A stretch of DNA of 64,000 nucleotides from Bifidobacterium sp. ESL0800 (GTDB lineage Bacteria > Actinomycetota > Actinomycetes > Actinomycetales > Bifidobacteriaceae): positions 1,612,001 to 1,676,000 of the forward strand of contig NZ_CP113913.1 of assembly GCF_029395355.1 (NCBI RefSeq), in the 5' to 3' direction. A program made the position numbers and the translations under genes. Positions 36,433 through 45,609 of this stretch are shown here, piece after piece; the stretch's first letter is position 1; each line of letters begins with the position of its first letter. The notes beneath the pieces were generated by a model. It was given only the letters and a program-made list of their open reading frames with translations, had not been told where the DNA came from and ran no database searches.

Positions 36433-37866
36433 TTACTTGTCCAGCGCGAACCAGAGGACGCCGTGCGGGGCGATCGTGCCCTTGAGTACGCGATCGGCGC
36501 CCGTACCAGCGACGCGGGCGGTCGGGATTTCCGCGTCGCCATCGGCGACACCGGCGAAGAGATCGGCTACCTTCCACGGCTTCTCGGCATCGGCAAGCCC
36601 CACCAGAGCCTTCAGCTCAATGTTGCCCTGCAACTCATAGTCGTCGTCGCCCGTCCAGAACATCGCGGCATAGTGGCCGCCCCGGTGCGCCGAAGCGGTG
36701 CCATCGGCCCAGTCCTCGGCGTCCGCGGCCCACACGATGAGATCGCCGCGGTAGGAGCTTTCGTCGCCCCACGTCCCGTAAATACGTTCGCGTACCAGCT
36801 CGCGATTGTTGCCCGAGCCGTCCGTGGCCTCCCGCATCGCCGGATTGGCCAGCAACGCTATGGTCTCCGGAGTGCTCGTGGGCAGGTCGCCGCCCACCAT
36901 CAGCGGCGAGCGCCCCATCGCCCAGAGCGCCATCAGGGTCCGGCGTTCGTTGCGGGTCAGCCGGCTATCGCGGTCATCCCCGCGTTCGGCGCGAAGCCCG
37001 ATATGGCCGAGCGGCAGCATGTCGGCGTCGGCGAAATGGCCGGCCCGCTGCAGCGGCGCCCAGCGGGCGAGGCGCGAGAACTGCTGGTACACATCGTCCC
37101 AGCGGTCCCACAGATCGTCGGAGATACGCCACATCTGGGCATTGCTGCGCAGGAAATCCACATACGTGGGCGCAACCCAGCCACCAGGCGAAAGCGAAAG
37201 CGAAATCTCATGACCCGGGTGGCTGGCCTCGGCCTTGGCGATGGCCCGGTGGTAAGCGGCGATTTCGTCGGCGTGGAACGGCGTCTGCATGTCGTCGACC
37301 TTGAGGAAGTCGATGCCCCAGTCGGCGAACTGGTCAATCTGCGCGTCGTAGAAAGCCTGTGCACCGGGATGGTCCTGGTTCAGTCCGTAATTATCCGGAT
37401 TCCATACACACACATGATCCTTGTCGACCACATCGCGAGCGGTATATTGCGTACCCTTGACCGGCAGATTGCGCTCAACCGCCAGCCTGGGGATGCCGCG
37501 CATCACATGGATGCCGAGCTTCAGCCCCAGCTCGTGCACCTTGGCGGCGAGCGGGCCGAATCCCTTGCCATCGGCGGCACTGGGGAAACGCACCGGATCG
37601 GGCATCTGCCGGCCATACCCGTCGAGAATCAGCGGCGCGTCGGCGTTGTAGCCATGGGCACGAGCAGTCGGGTCGTACCAGTCGATGTCGATGACCACCG
37701 TGTCCCATCCCACGCTCTTCAAATGCTCGGCCATGAATCGGGCGTTGGCCATCAGCTCGTCCTCGGTGACGGTGGTGCCGTAGGAATCCCAGCTGTTCCA
37801 CCCCATCGGAGGCCGCAGCGCCTTAAGCTGCCCCTTTGCCGAATCACGCATTTCATTCGTTGTCAT
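36433..37866 (-). CDS. GH27-family glycoside hydrolase
   Basis: This 477-residue cytoplasmic enzyme has the clan D (beta/alpha)8 barrel of GH27: PPMGWNSWDSYG at about 19-30, the nucleophile Asp191 in DFLKVDDM and a likely acid/base Asp250 in RISDDLWDRW. A beta-sandwich C-terminal domain follows. Family members include alpha-galactosidases and beta-L-arabinopyranosidases. Being next to GH43 arabinosidases and a pentose-type importer, a beta-L-arabinopyranosidase role is plausible but not shown by sequence alone. The ATG at 37866 follows AAGGGAC. It is the last gene before the operon terminator. Confidence 0.82.
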   Translation of the reverse strand: MTTNEMRDSAKGQLKALRPPMGWNSWDSYGTTVTEDELMANARFMAEHLKSVGWDTVVIDIDWYDPTARAHGYNADAPLILDGYGRQMPDPVRFPSAADGKGFGPLAAKVHELGLKLGIHVMRGIPRLAVERNLPVKGTQYTARDVVDKDHVCVWNPDNYGLNQDHPGAQAFYDAQIDQFADWGIDFLKVDDMQTPFHADEIAAYHRAIAKAEASHPGHEISLSLSPGGWVAPTYVDFLRSNAQMWRISDDLWDRWDDVYQQFSRLARWAPLQRAGHFADADMLPLGHIGLRAERGDDRDSRLTRNERRTLMALWAMGRSPLMVGGDLPTSTPETIALLANPAMREATDGSGNNRELVRERIYGTWGDESSYRGDLIVWAADAEDWADGTASAHRGGHYAAMFWTGDDDYELQGNIELKALVGLADAEKPWKVADLFAGVADGDAEIPTARVAGTGADRVLKGTIAPHGVLWFALDK

Positions 37867-38043
37867 CGTCAGTCCCTTCATCATCGGTTTTTCATCGTTG
37901 ACCTTGCTGGTCTGCCGCGGCGACAGGAACCTTTCGTCTCCCGTTGCCGACAGAGCCAAATCAATCGCTTGCTATTGGTTTGCTGCTTGATTTGTTCTGG
38001 CGGAGGCGAAAACGTCAGTCATCGCAACCCGCCAGAACCTTTT

Positions 38044-39297
38044 CTACCTCCACAATGCTGCACGCAAGCGCTCGTAGGCGCTGCGGTCCAGCGAAAGCAC
38101 CCCGCCATGCTTGGTATGCGCAGAGAGGCTGAAATCGGCGGCATCCAGCGGTTTCCAACCTTGCTCGAGGTCATCGGAGACCATAGGCCGGTAGCCGGTC
38201 GAGGGAATGACGTCGACCAGCAGATACCAGCGGTCGCTGCCCAGGGTGTGGTCGGCGAAGACGGCCGGCCCTTCCTCGCCGTTGCCGGCGTCGTAGTTGT
38301 CGCCAATATTGGTCTGGATGGTCCGCCAAGCGGTGCCCGGCCTCCACCAGCGCCTCGCATCCGTGGCATCCATCCAGATACCGCGGCCGAACGTGTTGTC
38401 CTTGGTGATGCGGTAGGTGCGCAGCCCGCCGTTTGGCTGCACACGCTGAATCATCGTCGTGTCGATGGAGTCGCCGCCAGTGTCGATGAACCTGCCGCCG
38501 AATTCGAAGGTATCCTGCGTGAAGTCCGTCGTGGCACCCCACAAAACAGTGTCATGCACATCCTCGGCACGATGCTCCGGGTCGTCGGGACCGAAAATCT
38601 TGGACGACCAATACATCACGAACGCGCCACGCCCACCTGCATGAGTCTCCGGGTAATAATCCGGCACCCACAGGCACTCACAGGCCCAGGCCATCCCCAG
38701 CTCCAAGCAGTCACTTGTGGCAACGTCAGCACTCTTACGGCCATTGCCGTTCCTGCCCGCGCTCTCTCGGACATTGGCATCGCTACCATCAATGCCGTCA
38801 CCGTTTTCTCCGAAGCCGACATTATCGTCATCGCGCCTGTCGTCGGCGTCAACGCTGCCATTGCCGCCGAAGCACCCCCGACCATATTCCCCCTCGGCCG
38901 CATAGTGCAGCGGCCGTGAGACATCCAGCGGTCTTGGCCCCCGCCAATGCACCAAATCGTCGGACTCCCAGATGATGAGACTGGTGCTGCCGTGGTGCGA
39001 CCAGTCGTACCAGTTCGCGCCATCCTCCGGTCTGCCGCCGAAGACACGCAGATCGGTGGCGATGATGTAATACTTACTGGTTTCCGGGTTGCGAATGACA
39101 TGTGGGTCGCGCACACCGGTGGTGCCGATGCCGGAAGTCAGTATCGGCTCGCCGCCGTTGAGCGGAATCCAGTGGGTGGGGTCGTCGCCTCGGGAAAGGT
39201 CAAAGTAGATCCTCTCGGCGTATCCATCCGGGTCCTCCCTGAAATGGACCAACAGGTAGCCATACGGGTCGCCAAGCACGGCCGTGTCTTCGGTCAT
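38044..39297 (-). CDS. GH43-family glycosidase with low-complexity insertion
   Basis: This 417-residue protein is a five-bladed propeller glycosidase of clan F. The general base is Asp64 in GVRDPHVIRN, the second Asp is in GDSIDTTMIQ and the acid Glu in GEEGPAVF. About 55 residues of Asp/Gly/Asn-rich sequence (roughly 141-196) are inserted in a loop between RPLHYAAEG and LELGMAWACECLW, where relatives have a short turn. The ATG at 39297 gives a normal N-terminus, though its ribosome site is distant and starts at 39345 or 39354 (GTG) cannot be excluded. It lies between the importer and GH27. Substrate not determined. Confidence 0.7.
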   Translation of the reverse strand: MTEDTAVLGDPYGYLLVHFREDPDGYAERIYFDLSRGDDPTHWIPLNGGEPILTSGIGTTGVRDPHVIRNPETSKYYIIATDLRVFGGRPEDGANWYDWSHHGSTSLIIWESDDLVHWRGPRPLDVSRPLHYAAEGEYGRGCFGGNGSVDADDRRDDDNVGFGENGDGIDGSDANVRESAGRNGNGRKSADVATSDCLELGMAWACECLWVPDYYPETHAGGRGAFVMYWSSKIFGPDDPEHRAEDVHDTVLWGATTDFTQDTFEFGGRFIDTGGDSIDTTMIQRVQPNGGLRTYRITKDNTFGRGIWMDATDARRWWRPGTAWRTIQTNIGDNYDAGNGEEGPAVFADHTLGSDRWYLLVDVIPSTGYRPMVSDDLEQGWKPLDAADFSLSAHTKHGGVLSLDRSAYERLRAALWR

Positions 39298-39518
39298 TTT
39301 ACGTTTGAGCCTTTCTGCATTCGATGAGCCGTCGTCGTCAATCATCACATCCACATTTCTTTAAAACCGTATTACTTTCAACATACGTGACATACAGGTT
39401 CGGGCCGTCCCACAAAAGCGTGAAACGACCCGAACTTCAAGCTGCGTCAAGCAGCGATTGTCTTACGCGACGCTGTGAAAGGAGGGGAACAGGATTCACA
39501 ACGTCGCCCAAGGACTGT

Positions 39519-40454
39519 TTACTTCATGCCTGTCATGGCGATGCCCTCGACGAACCTCTTCTGGATGAAGAAGAACACGATGACCAACGGCAGCGCGGAA
39601 ATCAACGCACCTGCCATCACCACGCCATACGGGGTCACGGACGAGCCATGGCCGGTCAGCATGGCGAGACCGACGGTGATCGTGCGGGTCTCGGGACGCG
39701 ACGTCATGATCAACGGCCAGAGCAGATCGTTCCAGTTGCCCATCAGGTTGAACATCGTGATCGTGAGCAGGGCCGGAACCGAGTTCGGCAGGATGATCTG
39801 GAAGAAGATGCGCAGTTCGCCGGCGCCATCGATACGCGCCGCGTTATCCAGGTCTTTTGGAATGGAGATGAAGAACTGCCGCAGCAGGAAGATGCCGCCC
39901 ACATCGGCCATACGAGGAATGATGATGCCCCAGTAGCTATTGACCAGACCCATGCTGGCCAGCAGCTTGTAGACCGGGATCAGCAGGGCCATGGCAGGAA
40001 TCATCATCGTGGCGATGAGGATGTCGAGCAGGACCGTGCGTCCCTTGAAATCGATACGCGAGAGGCCATAGGCGGCGAGCGAATCGAAGAAGACCGAGAA
40101 GATGGTTACCGCGCAGGCGAAGACCGCGGCGTTGATCATTTCGCGGCCGATCGGGAGCCTCTGGAACAGCGACGTGTAATTGGCCAACGTGAACGCGCTC
40201 GGAATGAGTTTTGGCGGCCAGGTCTCGGTGATGTCCTTCGGCGTGAAGGATACGAGAACGACCACGAGCAGCGGGAAGATCATCAGGAACGTGATCAGCG
40301 CCAGCGCGACATAGCTCCAGAAGAGCCCAAAACGGCGACGGAACCTTGCCCTCTTGCGCAGACGTGCGTTTTCGGCGTTGGCCTTTTCATTGCGCACCAT
40401 CGCTTCCGCGGACAGCGACAGACCAGAAACAGGAGTATCAGTGGCGTTACTCAT
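39519..40454 (-). CDS. CUT1 sugar ABC transporter permease (MalG type, locus 2)
   Basis: This 311-residue permease has a cytoplasmic N-terminal tail of about 45 residues, six helices, the EAA loop LDNAARIDGAGELRIFFQII (about 197-216) and an ending FVEGIAMTGMK typical of MalG-type members. It overlaps the upstream permease stop by 4 bp, so they are coupled. No ATPase gene is present. Confidence 0.93.
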   Translation of the reverse strand: MSNATDTPVSGLSLSAEAMVRNEKANAENARLRKRARFRRRFGLFWSYVALALITFLMIFPLLVVVLVSFTPKDITETWPPKLIPSAFTLANYTSLFQRLPIGREMINAAVFACAVTIFSVFFDSLAAYGLSRIDFKGRTVLLDILIATMMIPAMALLIPVYKLLASMGLVNSYWGIIIPRMADVGGIFLLRQFFISIPKDLDNAARIDGAGELRIFFQIILPNSVPALLTITMFNLMGNWNDLLWPLIMTSRPETRTITVGLAMLTGHGSSVTPYGVVMAGALISALPLVIVFFFIQKRFVEGIAMTGMK

Positions 40455-41392
40455 GCGATTTCCTCCTTCTCATGACGTGCGTTGTTGACCAGCACGCACA
40501 GGCCGACGATAAGCGTCATAATGAGCAGCACGTACGACAGCGCGGACGCGTAGCCAAGTTTGCCGTTGCCGAACGCTTCAGTGTAGATACGATAGACGAT
40601 GGTCTCGGTGGCGCGGTCAGGGCCGCCGGAAGTCATGATGAAGACCTGATCGAAGACCTGGAAGGAACCGATGAGGCCGAAGATCATGATGTAGACAAAC
40701 GTCGGGCGCAGCGCAGGAACGGTGATATAGCGGAACTTCTGCCAGGCGTTGACGCCATCGAGCGCGGCGGCCTCATAGAGTTCCTGCGAGATGCCCTGCA
40801 GGCCAGCCAGGAAGATGACCATGAAGTAGCCGAAATTCTTCCAAACGGTGATCAGCACGATGGTGATCATGGCCGTGGAACTGGTGCCGAGCAAATCCAT
40901 GTGCTGGATGCCGGTAATCTTGCCGACCCAATACGGCACCAGGCCGAGCGACGGTGAAAGGATGAAGTCCCATGCGATGGCCGCGACGGTCATCGAAATG
41001 ACGTAGGGCAGGAACATGAACGTGCGGAAGAATCCGACGAACTTCAGATCCTTACGGTTGAGCAGCAATGCAAAGAGCAGGGCCACAATCACCACAAGCG
41101 GGGCGTAAAGCACTGCATAGAACAAGGTGTTGATGACGTCCGTACGGAAGTCGGCGTTGCCGAACAACTTGACGTAGTTGCGCAACCCGACGAACATGCC
41201 CTTGGAATTGATACGGTCGGTGGTCAACGACGTCAGGAACGTCTGCACCGCCGGATAAAAGACGAATACTGCAAGAATGATTAACGCTGGGGCAACAAAT
41301 GCGATGCCCTTGAGGAAGTTACGGCGCGAGAGCGCTTTTTTGTTCTCTTTCGCCGTCACGTCCCCGCCATTGCGGGCGACTGCTCTGTCCAT
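40451..41392 (-). CDS. CUT1 sugar ABC transporter permease (MalF type, locus 2)
   Basis: This 313-residue permease has six helices and the EAA loop YEAAALDGVNAWQKFRYITV (about 218-237). It follows the binding-protein gene and overlaps the next permease by 4 bp. The N-terminus carries a basic stretch before helix 1 (about 33-52). Confidence 0.93.
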   Translation of the reverse strand: MDRAVARNGGDVTAKENKKALSRRNFLKGIAFVAPALIILAVFVFYPAVQTFLTSLTTDRINSKGMFVGLRNYVKLFGNADFRTDVINTLFYAVLYAPLVVIVALLFALLLNRKDLKFVGFFRTFMFLPYVISMTVAAIAWDFILSPSLGLVPYWVGKITGIQHMDLLGTSSTAMITIVLITVWKNFGYFMVIFLAGLQGISQELYEAAALDGVNAWQKFRYITVPALRPTFVYIMIFGLIGSFQVFDQVFIMTSGGPDRATETIVYRIYTEAFGNGKLGYASALSYVLLIMTLIVGLCVLVNNARHEKEEIA

Positions 41393-41424
41393 GATTTCCC
41401 TTCCGAATACTGCAAAATTTCGGT

Positions 41425-41467
41425 TTCCGGCTGGACGCTCGCACTTGTGGCGGGCGCCCAGCCGGAA
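41425..41467 (-). terminator. Stem-loop between binding-protein and permease genes (locus 2)
   Basis: Arms TTCCGGCTGG (41425-41434) and CCAGCCGGAA (41458-41467) pair perfectly over 10 bp, with a GC-rich inner stem. It lies in the gap between the binding-protein stop and the first permease, as in loci 1 and 3. Confidence 0.65.
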
Positions 41468-41515
41468 CCGGTGCCGACCTTCAGGCAGGCCGGCTATTCA
41501 GTTATATTGCTGGGG

Positions 41516-42826
41516 TCAGTCCTCGGCGTATTCGTCGAGGTAGCCCTTGATCTTGCCCTGAGCCGTGTTGAGCAGCTGGGAGATGTCGGTGTCCTTGCGG
41601 GCCGTGTTGTTGGTCAGCGCGTCGACCGAAGCGGAGATATCGCCGAAGCCGCCCTTGAGGCCGGCAATGCCGATATAGGAGTGGTTCGTGTTCTTCGCGA
41701 TCTTGGCGATGAGCGGACGCTTGGAGAGGTCGGAATCCTTGACCAGCGTGTTGTTCGGCGGATAAGCCGAGCCGAGCGACCACATGATCTGGTTTTCCTT
41801 GCTGTTGTAGTACTTCATGAAGTCATAGATGCCCTGCTTCTTCGGGGAATCCTTGACCTGCGAAGTCACCCACCAATACAGACCGGTGGAACCGGTGTTG
41901 GAGCCCTTGGTGCCGTCAGGATAGACATAGGTGCCGTTGCCGTCAGGAACCGGGAACAGATCGTGCTCGATGTGCTTGTCGGTCGCGGCCTGGTCTTCCC
42001 AAGGTCCGACGATGACCATCGCGGACTGGCCGGACTCGAAGGATTCACGGGCCTTGGTGTCGTCCATGCCCTTGAGGCTGTAGCCAGCCTTGTAGAAATC
42101 ACGCATCTTCTCGAGGAACGCCTTGTTCTCCGGGGTGTTGATGGAGACCTTGCCCTTGGTGGTGTAGATGCCGGAGCCGTTGCCCTTCAGGAACGGGGCC
42201 CAGCCGGAATCGGAGAGGGCCATGCCGTACTGCTTGCCCGGAATGGTCAGCTTCTTGGCGGTTTCGAGCAGCTGGTCCCAAGTCTTCGGGTAGTCGTTCT
42301 CGGTCAAGCCAGCGGCCTGCCACATCTTGGTGTTGTACCAGACGGCGGTCGGCGCATAGCCCATCGGGACGCCGCACTTCTCGGTCTTGCCGTTGACGTT
42401 GAAGGTGATCTGCTTGACGACGTTCGGGATGTAGTTCTTGGTGTCATACTTCGCGTCATTGTAGAAGTCCGTGACGCACTGGAACGTTCCGTCGATCGAC
42501 CAGCCCTGTCCGTTGTCGGCGCCGGTGGTCACGATGTCGGGGCCATCGCCGGAGGTGATCTTGGTGACCATCGTCTCGCCGATGGTGCTCCAAGGCTGCA
42601 GCTGGGCATCGATCTCATACTTGTTCTGCGACTTGTTGAAGTTCTTGACGATCTTCTCGAGCGTCTTTCCATCGGCCTCGGAGAAACCGTGCCACATGGT
42701 GATCTTCACTTTTCCGTCGGCCGTTTTCTCGGTCTTGGCATTGCTGGAAGAACCGCAACCAGCCAATCCGAGACCGGCAACCATCGCCATGGCGACGGCC
42801 GCTACGAGCGTCTTTTTGATTTTCAT
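41516..42826 (-). CDS. CUT1 sugar-binding lipoprotein (locus 2)
   Basis: This 436-residue lipoprotein captures an oligosaccharide for the two permeases downstream. The signal peptide ends in LGLAGC with Cys24 lipidated. The mature domain starts KVKITMWHGFSEADGKTLEK, a family hallmark, and includes PTAVWYNTKMWQAAGL and VGPWEDQA. The ATG at 42826 is preceded by AAAGGAGAAAT. Two operator-like sites lie upstream at 42971 and 43002. Arabino-oligosaccharide binding is inferred from neighbouring arabinosidases. Confidence 0.93.
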   Translation of the reverse strand: MKIKKTLVAAVAMAMVAGLGLAGCGSSSNAKTEKTADGKVKITMWHGFSEADGKTLEKIVKNFNKSQNKYEIDAQLQPWSTIGETMVTKITSGDGPDIVTTGADNGQGWSIDGTFQCVTDFYNDAKYDTKNYIPNVVKQITFNVNGKTEKCGVPMGYAPTAVWYNTKMWQAAGLTENDYPKTWDQLLETAKKLTIPGKQYGMALSDSGWAPFLKGNGSGIYTTKGKVSINTPENKAFLEKMRDFYKAGYSLKGMDDTKARESFESGQSAMVIVGPWEDQAATDKHIEHDLFPVPDGNGTYVYPDGTKGSNTGSTGLYWWVTSQVKDSPKKQGIYDFMKYYNSKENQIMWSLGSAYPPNNTLVKDSDLSKRPLIAKIAKNTNHSYIGIAGLKGGFGDISASVDALTNNTARKDTDISQLLNTAQGKIKGYLDEYAED

Positions 42827-42970
42827 GGATTTCTCCTTTTCCTTCTCTTGGGATTACCCAAGATATTCGCAACGTTGCCGGGATAAGGACGTACCGTGTC
42901 CCTATCCTCTCCCGCAGTACGTGCAATGGATTCAACACCTTTGTCGGTTACCACGAGCATCAACGCCTTT

Positions 42971-43013
42971 GCAACGATGTAATGTCAGTATAGCGCAATT
43001 TTCAACGTTGTAC
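42971..43013. promoter_or_regulatory. LacI-type operators before the locus 2 binding-protein gene
   Basis: GCAACGATGTAA (42971-42982) and TCAACGTTGTAC (43002-43013) are variants of TACAACGTTGTA, 31 bp apart (about three turns). They lie 140-190 bp upstream of the binding-protein start in a gene-free spacer and probably mediate repression of the operon. Confidence 0.6.
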
Positions 43014-43155
43014 AAACGACACATGCTCCGTTACAAAAATTACAAACAGATACGGAACCTGTTACGGCCTCGATCCGGTTTGTTGACATCTCACCTTTTC
43101 AATTATGACTTTGACTTTGCTGGGCACGTCCATACCCATACGCGCCGGCGAAGCC

Positions 43156-44175
43156 TTATGCCCGCTTGGCTCGGGAACCTGCCAGAGGCCCTCCGTCATC
43201 GGGAAGAATATCGGTGGTGGCCGGCGTCCACAATGTGTCCGGCTGCGGGGTGCCGAAGTCGGGGCCATTCGCGGTCCACCGCACCACGCCCACACGCGCA
43301 TGACGATTCGGATCGAACAGCGGGTCGCCCTCGATATGCGTGTAGTTGCGTGCGTGATAAATCATCAGGTCCTCGGTACCGTCCTCGGATCTGGTGAAGC
43401 AATTATGGCCGGGACCGTACTGGCCGTTGGCCTCGCAGGTCTTGAACACCGGCTCGCTGGCCTTGCTCCAGCTCGACGGGTCGAGCAGGTCGCTGCCACG
43501 GTCGGCGGTCAACAGACCCACGGCGTACGGCACGCCGGTGCCCGACGCCGAATAGGTGATATAGACCTTGTCGTCGTGCAACAGGAACGCCGGCCCTTCA
43601 TTGACAAGAAAATCGACGCACTCCCAGTCGTATTCGGGGCGGCTCAACATCACCGGATCGGTATCGAGCGTCCACGGATTCTTCATGCGGGCGATATACA
43701 GATTGGAATTGCCGGGAATCTGCGGGTCCTTTTGCGCCCAGACCAGATACTGGACCCCATCGATGACCTCGGTGGTGGCATCCAACGAGAAGGAATCGAC
43801 AGGCGTTACGATTTGGCCCTTTTCCGTCCACTCGTCGGCGGTGGGGTCGTCGGCCTTGCTCTCCAGCACATACATGCGATGCGTCGGCAGATCGGCGGCG
43901 TCAAAATCGACCTCGGCGGCCGCGAAGTAGATGTACCAAGCGCCGTTGATGCGATGCAGTTCGGGCGCCCAGATGTATCTGCTCATCGGGCCGGATTCGT
44001 GCTTGTGCCAGATTACGGTCTCCGGTGCCTTCTGCAACCCGGCGATGGTCTTGGCCTTGCGGATGCCGATGGTGGCGTAACGGGGATGCGAACCCGTGAA
44101 GTAATAGGTTTCATCGCTCTTCAGGACCCATGGATCCGCACGCTGCAGAACGATAGGATTGTCATAAACGACCAT
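43156..44175 (-). CDS. GH43 alpha-L-arabinofuranosidase-like enzyme
   Basis: This 339-residue single-domain propeller enzyme carries the GH43 triad: general base Asp14 in LQRADPWV, Asp132 in FSLDATTE and acid Glu193 in VNEGPAF, plus the conserved YIWAPEL and QYGPGHNCF near the C-terminus. Similar enzymes are exo-acting alpha-1,5-L-arabinofuranosidases. There is no signal peptide. The ATG at 44175 follows GAGAG at 5-bp spacing; a GTG at 44181 is less likely. Two operators stand upstream, at 44206 and 44229. Confidence 0.82.
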   Translation of the reverse strand: MVVYDNPIVLQRADPWVLKSDETYYFTGSHPRYATIGIRKAKTIAGLQKAPETVIWHKHESGPMSRYIWAPELHRINGAWYIYFAAAEVDFDAADLPTHRMYVLESKADDPTADEWTEKGQIVTPVDSFSLDATTEVIDGVQYLVWAQKDPQIPGNSNLYIARMKNPWTLDTDPVMLSRPEYDWECVDFLVNEGPAFLLHDDKVYITYSASGTGVPYAVGLLTADRGSDLLDPSSWSKASEPVFKTCEANGQYGPGHNCFTRSEDGTEDLMIYHARNYTHIEGDPLFDPNRHARVGVVRWTANGPDFGTPQPDTLWTPATTDILPDDGGPLAGSRAKRA

Positions 44176-44205
44176 GTTCACTCTCGAATCCGTCTCAACT
44201 ATAAT

Positions 44206-44240
44206 TTACAACGTTGAATATAGCAGATTTACAACGTTGA
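44206..44240. promoter_or_regulatory. Paired LacI-type operators before the GH43 gene
   Basis: TTACAACGTTGA occurs twice at 44206-44217 and 44229-44240, 23 bp apart, upstream of the GH43 start. They share the TTACAACGTTG core with the sites elsewhere in the window. Confidence 0.65.
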
Positions 44241-44428
44241 AACAAATCGGAGTGGCGCGGCCTATCTATCTACGCTATTGCGTCCTTCAAAACGAGACCT
44301 CAGCGATCGGCGTTACATCTCAGCAATGGCGCCAAATCAGAAAATACCATAATGCCAAATCAGGAGACGAAAACATCAAAGCAGGCAAACAGCTCTGCCG
44401 CTCTCACCCTCTCTGACCCAAAACGCCG

Positions 44429-44463
44429 CAACAGGGAATCGGCGCCAGGACGCCTCCCTGTTG
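44429..44463 (-). terminator. Terminator after the LacI gene of locus 2
   Basis: Arms CAACAGGGA (44429-44437) and TCCCTGTTG (44455-44463) enclose an inner GGCG/CGCC stem. On the minus strand it is followed by CGGCGTTTT. Confidence 0.65.
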
Positions 44464-44478
44464 TCTTGCGCGACAATT

Positions 44479-45567
44479 TCAGCGGTCGACCCGGCGCGTG
44501 GAATCGCGGACCACCAGCGTCGACGAGACCTTACGGAAAACGGTGCCGCCATTCGCCGTGCCCAATGGGCTGACGCCGTCGATGCGGTTCTTCAAAACCC
44601 GCACCGAAAGACGCGCGACGGCCTCAAGCCCCGGGGTGATGGAAGTCAGGGACGGCGAGAGATATTGCGAATCGTCCGAATTGTCGAACCCGATCACCGA
44701 CACGTCATCCGGGATCCTCAAGCCGCGCATCTGGATGGCATGCATGGCACCGGAAGCGAGCATATCGTTCAACGCGACGACGCCGTCCAACTTGACGCCG
44801 CTATCGAGCAGACGGTTCATGGCGTCCACCCCGTCGACACGATGCCACATCCTGGACGGGGCGACCAGCCGCTCGTCGAATTCGATGCCGTTCTCTTCCA
44901 AGGCTTCTTTATAACCTTGGAAACGCAGGCCCGCCGAGCCGACCTTCTCGCCGGGATGCACGCCCAGCACGGCGACCCTGCGGCACCCGGTCTGGATGAG
45001 ATACGCCGTGGCGCGCTTGGCGCCTTCGACGTTCTCGGTGGCGATATGATCCACCGAATCGGTGAAGATACGCTCGCCGATAAGCACCAGCGGATAGTCG
45101 ACATCGAGCTGGCCCACATCGTCCTGCCCAAGCTCCAAAGGGCTGAAAATCACGCCGTCAAGCATGGAAAGCCGCTTGCCGTGCAGCGCCTCGATCTCGC
45201 CTTCGCGCGAATAGAGCGTGGGCTCCACGATGACCTGCAGCCCCAGCTTCTTGGCCTCGCCGATGACCAGCGAGGAGAGCTGGGCGAAATACGGCAGCTG
45301 GAGATCGGGAATGATCAGCGAGATGACACCGGTCTGGCCTCGCCGCAGGTTGCGCGCCGAGGCATTGACCACATAACCGAGCTCGTCGATGGCCTTGTTG
45401 ACCTTCTCGCGCGTGGCGTCCGAGACGAATTGGTAGTCGTTGACAACGTTGGAAACGGTTTTGATCGAGACCCCTGCAGCTTTTGCGACCTCGCGCATGG
45501 TCACAACCTTCTGTTCAGGACCTTTATGGCTTCTGGCATCACTTCCGGATGATTTCATATTCTTCAT
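44479..45567 (-). CDS. LacI-family regulator of the GH43/importer locus
   Basis: This 362-residue repressor has an HTH at about residues 22-43 (VTMREVAKAAGVSIKTVSNV) and a sugar-binding-like domain ending VSVIGFDNSDDSQYLSPSLTSITP. The first 20 residues are a hydrophilic extension before the usual MREVAK start. AGGAG lies 3 bp before the ATG at 45567, which is close; the ATG at 45558 is an alternative. It sits between two GH43 genes that carry LacI-type operators, so it is the leading candidate for their repressor. Confidence 0.87.
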   Translation of the reverse strand: MKNMKSSGSDARSHKGPEQKVVTMREVAKAAGVSIKTVSNVVNDYQFVSDATREKVNKAIDELGYVVNASARNLRRGQTGVISLIIPDLQLPYFAQLSSLVIGEAKKLGLQVIVEPTLYSREGEIEALHGKRLSMLDGVIFSPLELGQDDVGQLDVDYPLVLIGERIFTDSVDHIATENVEGAKRATAYLIQTGCRRVAVLGVHPGEKVGSAGLRFQGYKEALEENGIEFDERLVAPSRMWHRVDGVDAMNRLLDSGVKLDGVVALNDMLASGAMHAIQMRGLRIPDDVSVIGFDNSDDSQYLSPSLTSITPGLEAVARLSVRVLKNRIDGVSPLGTANGGTVFRKVSSTLVVRDSTRRVDR

Positions 45568-45609
45568 TACTCCTGCTTGTCAATGAACATGTCGATGACT
45601 ATATACGAA

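Noticed and set aside
36385..38919. Open frame of 844 codons opposite GH27 and GH43
   Set aside because: It spans two real genes and their gap on the opposite strand and has no recognisable protein features.
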